DNA of 64,000 nucleotides, from contig NZ_JABEPP010000002.1 of assembly GCF_013044135.1 (NCBI RefSeq), positions 124,001-188,000 of the forward strand, in the 5' to 3' direction. The notes beneath the pieces were generated by a model. That model was given only the letters and a program-made list of their open reading frames with translations. It made no database searches and was not told the origin of the DNA. Within the stretch, counting starts at the first letter, position 1, and each line of letters opens with the position of its first letter. Of this stretch, positions 59,465 through 64,000 are shown in pieces. The position numbers and the translations under genes were made by a program. Source of the stretch: Enterovirga aerilata. GTDB lineage: Bacteria; Pseudomonadota; Alphaproteobacteria; Rhizobiales; Beijerinckiaceae.

Positions 59465-60934
59465 ATGGCCACCGACATCCTGATGCCCGCCCTCTCTCCC
59501 ACGATGGAGCAGGGCAAGCTCGCGAAATGGCTCAAGAAGGAGGGCGACCGGATCAAGTCGGGCGATGTCCTGGCCGAGATCGAGACCGACAAGGCGACCA
59601 TGGAGGTCGAGGCGGTCGACGAGGGCGTGCTCGCCAAGATCCTCGTGGGCGACGGGACGGAGAACGTTGCGGTCAATACGCCGATCGGCGTGATCGCCGC
59701 GGAGGGCGAGGACGTTTCTGCCAGGTCCGGCCAGCCGAACGGGGCCGAGGCGAAGGGCGTCGCGCCCAATGTCGAGCCAGCCAGCGAGACGGGGTCTGGT
59801 ACGGGCTCGGGCGGCGGGCAGGCCAAGGGGGAGGTGCCGGCCGGAGGCGGCGCCCCCGCGACCGTCCCCGCCATCCCGAAGGCGCCCTCGGCGGCAGGAT
59901 CTCCGCCTCAGCCCGAGACTACCGCCGCCCCCGAAATCCCGGAAGGCACCGAGATGGTCACCATGACCGTCCGCGAGGCGCTTCGGGACGCCATGGCGGA
60001 AGAGATGCGCCGCGACAAGGACGTCTTCGTCATGGGCGAGGAGGTCGCGGAATACCAGGGCGCCTACAAGGTCACCCAGGGCCTTCTCCAGGAATTCGGC
60101 CCGAAGCGTGTGATCGACACGCCGATCACGGAGCACGGTTTCACCGGACTGGGTGTCGGCGCGGCGCTCGCGGGACTGAAGCCGATCGTCGAGTTCATGA
60201 CCTGGAACTTCGCCATGCAGGCGATCGACCAGATCATCAATTCGGCCGCGAAGACCCTCTACATGTCCGGTGGCCAGATGGGCGCACCGATCGTCTTCCG
60301 CGGGCCGAACGGCGCGGCGGCGCGCGTCGCCGCCCAGCACAGCCACGACTATGCCGCCTGGTACTCCAACGTGCCGGGCCTGAAGGTCGTCATGCCCTAC
60401 ACCGCATCGGACGCCAAAGGCCTGCTCAAGGCTGCGATCCGCGACCCGAACCCGATCATCTTTCTCGAGAACGAAATCCTCTACGGGCAGTCCATGCCCG
60501 TGCCGAAGCTGGACGACTTCGTCCTGCCGATCGGCAAGGCGCGCATCCACCGCACGGGCAAGGACGTCACCATCGTCTCCTTCGGCATCGGCATGACCTA
60601 TGCCCTCAAGGCGGCCGAGGAGCTTGCCAAGGAAGGGATCGAGGCGGAGGTGATAGACCTCCGCACCATTCGGCCGATGGATGTCGAGACGGTCATCCGC
60701 TCCGTGCAGAAGACGAACCGCTGCGTCGCGGTCGAGGAGGGTTTCCCGCAATCGGGCGTCACGGCCGAGATCGGGATGCGCATCATGGAGGAGGCGTTCG
60801 ACTATCTCGACGCGCCGGTTGCCCGCATCACCGGCAAGGACGTGCCAATGCCCTATGCCGCCAATCTCGAGAAGCTCGCGCTTCCAAACGTCGGCGAGGT
60901 GGTGCAGGCGGCGAAAGCCGTCCTGTATCGGTGA
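59465..60934 (+). CDS. pdhB: pyruvate dehydrogenase E1 component, beta subunit with N-terminal lipoyl domain
   Basis: A 489-residue E1 beta. Residues 1-80 are a lipoyl domain with the lipoyl lysine in [15 protein letters not shown] (Lys43), an arrangement seen in Hyphomicrobiales. An Ala/Pro/Gly-rich linker (about 85-165) leads to the transketolase-type domain: [39 protein letters not shown]-like region, and the C-terminal transketolase domain from [16 protein letters not shown]. The lipoyl segment is almost identical to that of pdhC. It follows pdhA by 43 bases. Confidence 0.97.
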   Translation: MATDILMPALSPTMEQGKLAKWLKKEGDRIKSGDVLAEIETDKATMEVEAVDEGVLAKILVGDGTENVAVNTPIGVIAAEGEDVSARSGQPNGAEAKGVAPNVEPASETGSGTGSGGGQAKGEVPAGGGAPATVPAIPKAPSAAGSPPQPETTAAPEIPEGTEMVTMTVREALRDAMAEEMRRDKDVFVMGEEVAEYQGAYKVTQGLLQEFGPKRVIDTPITEHGFTGLGVGAALAGLKPIVEFMTWNFAMQAIDQIINSAAKTLYMSGGQMGAPIVFRGPNGAAARVAAQHSHDYAAWYSNVPGLKVVMPYTASDAKGLLKAAIRDPNPIIFLENEILYGQSMPVPKLDDFVLPIGKARIHRTGKDVTIVSFGIGMTYALKAAEELAKEGIEAEVIDLRTIRPMDVETVIRSVQKTNRCVAVEEGFPQSGVTAEIGMRIMEEAFDYLDAPVARITGKDVPMPYAANLEKLALPNVGEVVQAAKAVLYR

Positions 60935-60938
60935 GGTC

Positions 60939-61235
60939 GTGAGCCAGCCGAAATTCGAGGAACTCGCCGTCCCGCCCGACGCCGTGGAGCGCGGCGGGGT
61001 CGAGATCCTGCGCGCCTCGATCGTCGAGGGGGCGGTCAGCGTCGGTCTGAGGCGGAGCTTCGACGACCCCTTCACCTGGGGGATCCTGCTCGTCGACCTC
61101 GCCCGGCATGCCAGCCGCATCTACGCGCTCGAGACCGGGATGTCGGAGGACGAGGCGCTCGCCGCCATCAGGCAGGGCATGGAGGCCGAGCTGAACAGGC
61201 CGACGGATCTCGGGTCCACCCGGGCGGTCAACTGA
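60939..61235 (+). CDS. DUF5076 domain-containing protein
   Basis: A 98-residue protein starting (GTG at 60939) SQPKFEELAVPPDAVERGGVEILRASIVEG, with the DUF5076 core FDDPFTWGILLVDLARHASRIYA and the C-terminal helix EDEALAAIRQGMEAELNRPTD. The gene lies between pdhB and pdhC in many Hyphomicrobiales, but its function is unknown; a role in the complex is inferred from position. It starts four bases after the pdhB stop. Confidence 0.85.
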   Translation: MSQPKFEELAVPPDAVERGGVEILRASIVEGAVSVGLRRSFDDPFTWGILLVDLARHASRIYALETGMSEDEALAAIRQGMEAELNRPTDLGSTRAVN

Positions 61236-61321
61236 TGGCGCCGCGGCGGATCCCGTGCTGCTCGATGATACGTTCCGCCTGATGACGTATGATCCGGCCT
61301 CCGCCGCCAGCCGAGCCTGAC

Positions 61322-61906
61322 ATGTCGCAGCCCGTGCGCCGACCGGCCACCTATGCCGATCTCGAAGCCGTCCCGGAGCATCTCGTCGCCGAGATCATCG
61401 ACGGCGTGCTGGAGACCCATCCGCGGCCGCGGCCGGCTCACGTCACGACGTCGCTCCGTTTGGGCGGCGAACTCGACATGCCGTTCGGGCGCGGTCGAGG
61501 CGGTCCGGGCGGCTGGGTCTTCGCTGCCGAGCCGGAGCTTCACCTGCGGGAGAATGTCGTGGTGCCGGATCTCGCCGGCTGGAGACGTGAGCGTCTGCCG
61601 CGGTTGCCGGAGACGGCCTATTTCGAGGTCTCGCCGGATTGGGTCTGCGAGATACTTTCGCCGTCAACGGCAAGGCTTGATCGCGGCGGCAAGCGTCGCC
61701 TCTATGCGGAAGCCGGTGTTGAACATCTCTGGCTGCTCGACCCGGAGCAGCGCGTGCTTGAGGTTTTCTCGCTTATGGGGCGACGATGGCTGCTGGTTGC
61801 GACGATCGAAGCCGGCGAGCTCGTTCAAGCGCCACCGTTCGATGCGATCTCTTTTCCGTTCGACGATCTCTTCCCCTTCGATACGCCGCCCTCGACAGAG
61901 GCCTGA
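61322..61906 (+). CDS. Uma2 family endonuclease-like protein (DUF820)
   Basis: A 194-residue PD-(D/E)XK-fold protein: PATYADLEAVPEHLVAEIIDGVLETH (key E..IDG), VVVPDLAGWRRERLPRLPETAYFEVSPDWVCEILSPST with the Asp and Glu active-site candidates, then DRGGKRRLYAEAGVEHLWLLDPEQRVLEVF. This is the Uma2 pattern, best known from cyanobacteria, where copies are numerous and the biology is unknown. Location is odd: it sits between DUF5076 and pdhC, in line with the pdh operon (4 bases from the pdhC ATG). Composition does not differ obviously from its neighbours. Confidence 0.85.
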   Translation: MSQPVRRPATYADLEAVPEHLVAEIIDGVLETHPRPRPAHVTTSLRLGGELDMPFGRGRGGPGGWVFAAEPELHLRENVVVPDLAGWRRERLPRLPETAYFEVSPDWVCEILSPSTARLDRGGKRRLYAEAGVEHLWLLDPEQRVLEVFSLMGRRWLLVATIEAGELVQAPPFDAISFPFDDLFPFDTPPSTEA

Positions 61907-61910
61907 ACAG

Positions 61911-63335
61911 ATGCCGACCAACATCCTCATGCCCGCGCTGTCTCCGACCATGGAGAAGGGCAACCTCGCCAAGTGGCTGAAGAAGGAGGGCGACCGGATC
62001 AAGTCCGGCGACGTCCTTGCCGAGATCGAGACCGATAAGGCGACCATGGAAGTCGAGGCGGTCGATGAGGGTGTGCTCGCCAAGATCACGGTCCCGGACG
62101 GGACACCCGACGTACCCGTGAACCAGGTCATCGGCGTCATCGCGGCCGAGGGCGAAGACCCGACGAGCATCGCCGCAACGGAACCCGGCTCGCAGGCCGG
62201 GCCAGGGGAGGCGTCCGCGCCCAAGAAGGCCGACGACGACATGAAGGTCTCGGCCGAGGCGCAGCAGAGCTATGCCCGCTCGAACGAGGCGCCGCAGGGC
62301 CCGGCCGAGCCGGCAACCCAGGCTTCGGCAGCGCAGCAGGCCGCGCGGCCGAACGGGGCCGGTACCCCGGGCGGACGGATCTTCGCCTCTCCGCTCGCCC
62401 GACGGATCGCGAAGGAGGGCGGGCTCGACCTGTCGCAGATCTCCGGGTCCGGCCCGCATGGCCGCATCGTTCAGGCCGACGTGAAAGCGGCAATCGAGGG
62501 AGGAGCAGCGAAGCCCGCGGCCGAACGGCCCCTGGTCCCCCAGGCTGGTGCGCCATCGACCGCGCCCCTTCAGGCTCCGGCCGGCGCGCCTGCCATGTCG
62601 GACGAGCAGATCAAGAAGTTCTTCCAGCCGGGCTCCTTCGAGGAGATCCCGCACGACAATATGCGCAAGACCATCGCGCGCCGGCTCGCCGCCTCGATGC
62701 AGTCGACGCCGCACTTCTATCTGACCGTCGATTGCGACCTGGAGAAGCTGCTGAAGCTGCGCGAAGAGCTGAACGCCGCGGCCCCGAAGGACAAGGACGG
62801 CAAGCCCGCCTACAAGCTCTCGGTCAACGACTTCATGATCAAGGCGCACGCGCTAGCCCTGATGCAGGTGCCGGCCGCAAACGTCTCCTGGACCGAGGGC
62901 TCGATGCTGCGCCACAAGCACGTCGATATCGGCGTGGCCGTCGCAATCCCGGACGGGCTGATCACGCCCATTGTCCGCAAGGCCGACACGATGAGCCTCT
63001 CGGCCATCTCGAACGCCATGAAGGATTTCGGCGCCCGCGCGAAGGCCAGGAAGCTGAAGCCGGACGAGTACCAGGGCGGCTCCACGGCGCTGTCCAATCT
63101 CGGCATGTACGGGATCAAACAATTCACCGCGATCATCAACCCTCCGCATTCGTCAATCCTGGCCGTCGGCGCCGGCGAGAAGCGGGTCGTGGTCCGGGGC
63201 GACGCTCCTGCGGTCGCGACCGTCATGTCCGCCACGCTCTCCTGCGATCACCGGGCCATCGACGGCGCGCTCGGCGCGGAGGTGATCGCCGCCTTCCGGC
63301 AGCTCGTCGAGAACCCGATGGCGATGCTCGTCTGA
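61911..63335 (+). CDS. pdhC: pyruvate dehydrogenase E2 (dihydrolipoyllysine acetyltransferase)
   Basis: A 474-residue E2 core. N-terminal lipoyl domain (1-80, lipoyl Lys43), a flexible Ala/Pro linker, a peripheral-subunit-binding domain (about 150-190; FASPLARRIAKEGGLDLSQ), a second linker and the catalytic CAT domain with DHRAIDGALGAE near the C-terminus (the HxxxDG active site). It transfers acetyl to CoA. It follows the Uma2 gene by four bases. The E3 gene (lpdA) is not within the window; it may lie downstream of 64000. Confidence 0.97.
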   Translation: MPTNILMPALSPTMEKGNLAKWLKKEGDRIKSGDVLAEIETDKATMEVEAVDEGVLAKITVPDGTPDVPVNQVIGVIAAEGEDPTSIAATEPGSQAGPGEASAPKKADDDMKVSAEAQQSYARSNEAPQGPAEPATQASAAQQAARPNGAGTPGGRIFASPLARRIAKEGGLDLSQISGSGPHGRIVQADVKAAIEGGAAKPAAERPLVPQAGAPSTAPLQAPAGAPAMSDEQIKKFFQPGSFEEIPHDNMRKTIARRLAASMQSTPHFYLTVDCDLEKLLKLREELNAAAPKDKDGKPAYKLSVNDFMIKAHALALMQVPAANVSWTEGSMLRHKHVDIGVAVAIPDGLITPIVRKADTMSLSAISNAMKDFGARAKARKLKPDEYQGGSTALSNLGMYGIKQFTAIINPPHSSILAVGAGEKRVVVRGDAPAVATVMSATLSCDHRAIDGALGAEVIAAFRQLVENPMAMLV

Positions 63336-63351
63336 GCCTCGGCCCGGACGC

Positions 63352-63951
63352 TTGACGCCCAAGGTCTATCTCGCCGGGCCGGAGGTCTTCCTGCCCGACG
63401 CCGTCGAGGTCGGTCGGCGCAAGGTCGCGATCTGTGCGCGATACGGCCTTGCCGGTCTCTTCCCGCTCGATCTCGACGGGCCAGCCGTCGCGCCGACCTC
63501 GTCAGCCATCTTCCAGGCCTGCTGCGCCGCCATGCGAGAGGCGGACGCGGTGATCGCGAACCTGACTCCGTTCCGCGGCGTCGGTGCCGATCCCGGCACC
63601 GCGTTCGAGCTCGGCTACATGCTTGCCTTCGGTCGGCCTGTCTTCGGCTACACCAACGATCCCCTCGCGCATCTTGAGCGCGTGCGGTCGGGTTTCGGCC
63701 CGCTCCGGACCGAGCGGGGGCAGTTCTTCGCTGCGGACGGCTACGCGGTCGAAAATTTCGAGCTGTTCGACAATCTGATGCTGGCCGAGGCGCTGCTCGC
63801 CCATGGCGGGACGGGCGTCTTCACGCCGGCCGCGCCCGCGAGGAGCGATCCCGGGCGGGACCTCGGGACGTTCGAGCGCTGCGTCTCGCATGCAGCGGCG
63901 GCACTCCGTGACGGGAGCTGGGGCGAGGCCAGACCCAAAACCTTTCCCTAA
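63352..63951 (+). CDS. nucleoside 2-deoxyribosyltransferase family protein
   Basis: A 199-residue protein with a TTG start at 63352. KVYLAGPEVFLPDAVEVGRRK and the C-terminal half READAVIANLTPFRGVGADPGTAFELGYMLAFGRPVFGYTND contain the family's GPE/F, the nucleophilic Glu (GTAFELG) and Asn residues. Enzymes of this family exchange deoxyribose between bases or hydrolyse nucleotides (the Rcl-type hydrolases). It is 17 bases downstream of pdhC, in the place often taken by lpdA; whether this is the end of the pdh operon is unclear. Confidence 0.88.
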   Translation: MTPKVYLAGPEVFLPDAVEVGRRKVAICARYGLAGLFPLDLDGPAVAPTSSAIFQACCAAMREADAVIANLTPFRGVGADPGTAFELGYMLAFGRPVFGYTNDPLAHLERVRSGFGPLRTERGQFFAADGYAVENFELFDNLMLAEALLAHGGTGVFTPAAPARSDPGRDLGTFERCVSHAAAALRDGSWGEARPKTFP

Positions 63952-64000
63952 CCGGCCCTTGCTACTTTCGGCGGCATCGTAGCTGTCGAGTAGCGTATCG
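63952..64000. other. window end, no gene seen
   Basis: The last 49 bases after the deoxyribosyltransferase contain no start site I can call. Confidence 0.4.

Noticed and set aside
59306-61120. 604-codon reverse frame antisense to pdhB
   Set aside because: Shadow of pdhB, with Arg/Asp/Gly-rich translation.

Overview
The window is a chromosomal segment of a high-GC alphaproteobacterium, most likely of the order Hyphomicrobiales (Rhizobiales) and close to the Methylobacteriaceae and relatives. This is inferred from gene content and order: popZ directly before valS, a glnB-glnA pair, a tig-clpP-clpX-lon-hup block, a pyruvate dehydrogenase operon in which the E1 beta subunit carries its own lipoyl domain and a DUF5076 gene follows it, DUF1489, DUF6894 and DUF6481 proteins, a DtxR-type MntR facing mntH, a phasin, and a GGAAC/CGTT (EcfG-type) stress promoter. 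No species can be named from the sequence alone. I see no insertion sequences, phage genes, CRISPR arrays or rRNA genes. Four tRNA genes are present: Leu-TAG, Val-TAC, Asn-GTT and Cys-GCA.

Layout. 1-4.8 kb: the start of a large membrane-anchored protein built of 22-residue repeats (reverse strand, cut by the window edge), then an Hpt phosphotransfer protein, an adrenodoxin-type ferredoxin, a short-chain dehydrogenase and a low-GC orphan. 4.9-8.5 kb: nitrogen control (glnB-glnA behind a -24/-12 promoter) and the bifunctional NAD(P)HX repair enzyme. 8.5-11.2 kb: an SDR, a DUF29 protein and a Tat-exported multicopper-oxidase-fold protein lacking copper ligands. 11.4-18.3 kb: tRNA-Leu, trigger factor, ClpP, ClpX, Lon, HU and tRNA-Val, a protein quality-control block. 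18.5-25.5 kb: small proteins, a Bcr/CflA-type efflux pump, DUF6481 behind a leader that contains a terminator, a DegP/HtrA protease, DUF3016, and the mntR/mntH manganese pair.

25.5-32.2 kb: a secreted protein, a biotin-dependent carboxylase alpha subunit, a probable stress-induced DUF2188 protein, an operon of DUF1489 / small secreted / vWA-like / J-domain proteins, and a D,D-carboxypeptidase with a SPOR domain. 32.3-36.3 kb: a phasin behind a conspicuous operator, then clpS-clpA and a small membrane protein. 36.4-43.3 kb: ppiD-trpE facing tpiA, a PRC-barrel protein and acyl-CoA related genes. 43.3-46.7 kb: rplM-rpsI, DUF29, argC and two divergent tRNAs. 46.7-57.9 kb: an isoaspartate methyltransferase-like gene, tolC, popZ, valS-kdsA-MFS, queF, eno and a DMT exporter. 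58.0-64.0 kb: ftsB and the pdhA-pdhB-DUF5076-Uma2-pdhC operon, ending with a nucleoside deoxyribosyltransferase-like gene.

Most of the window is conserved core genome. The less ordinary signals are the 22-residue repeat protein, the copper-site-less MCO, the paired TGC-N3-GCA operator around the phasin promoter, the terminator inside the DUF6481 leader, the Uma2 gene inside the pdh operon, and the vWA/J-domain pair. I did not find a convincing wholly new multi-gene system. All functional calls come from reading the sequence and recall of families; no database search was run.
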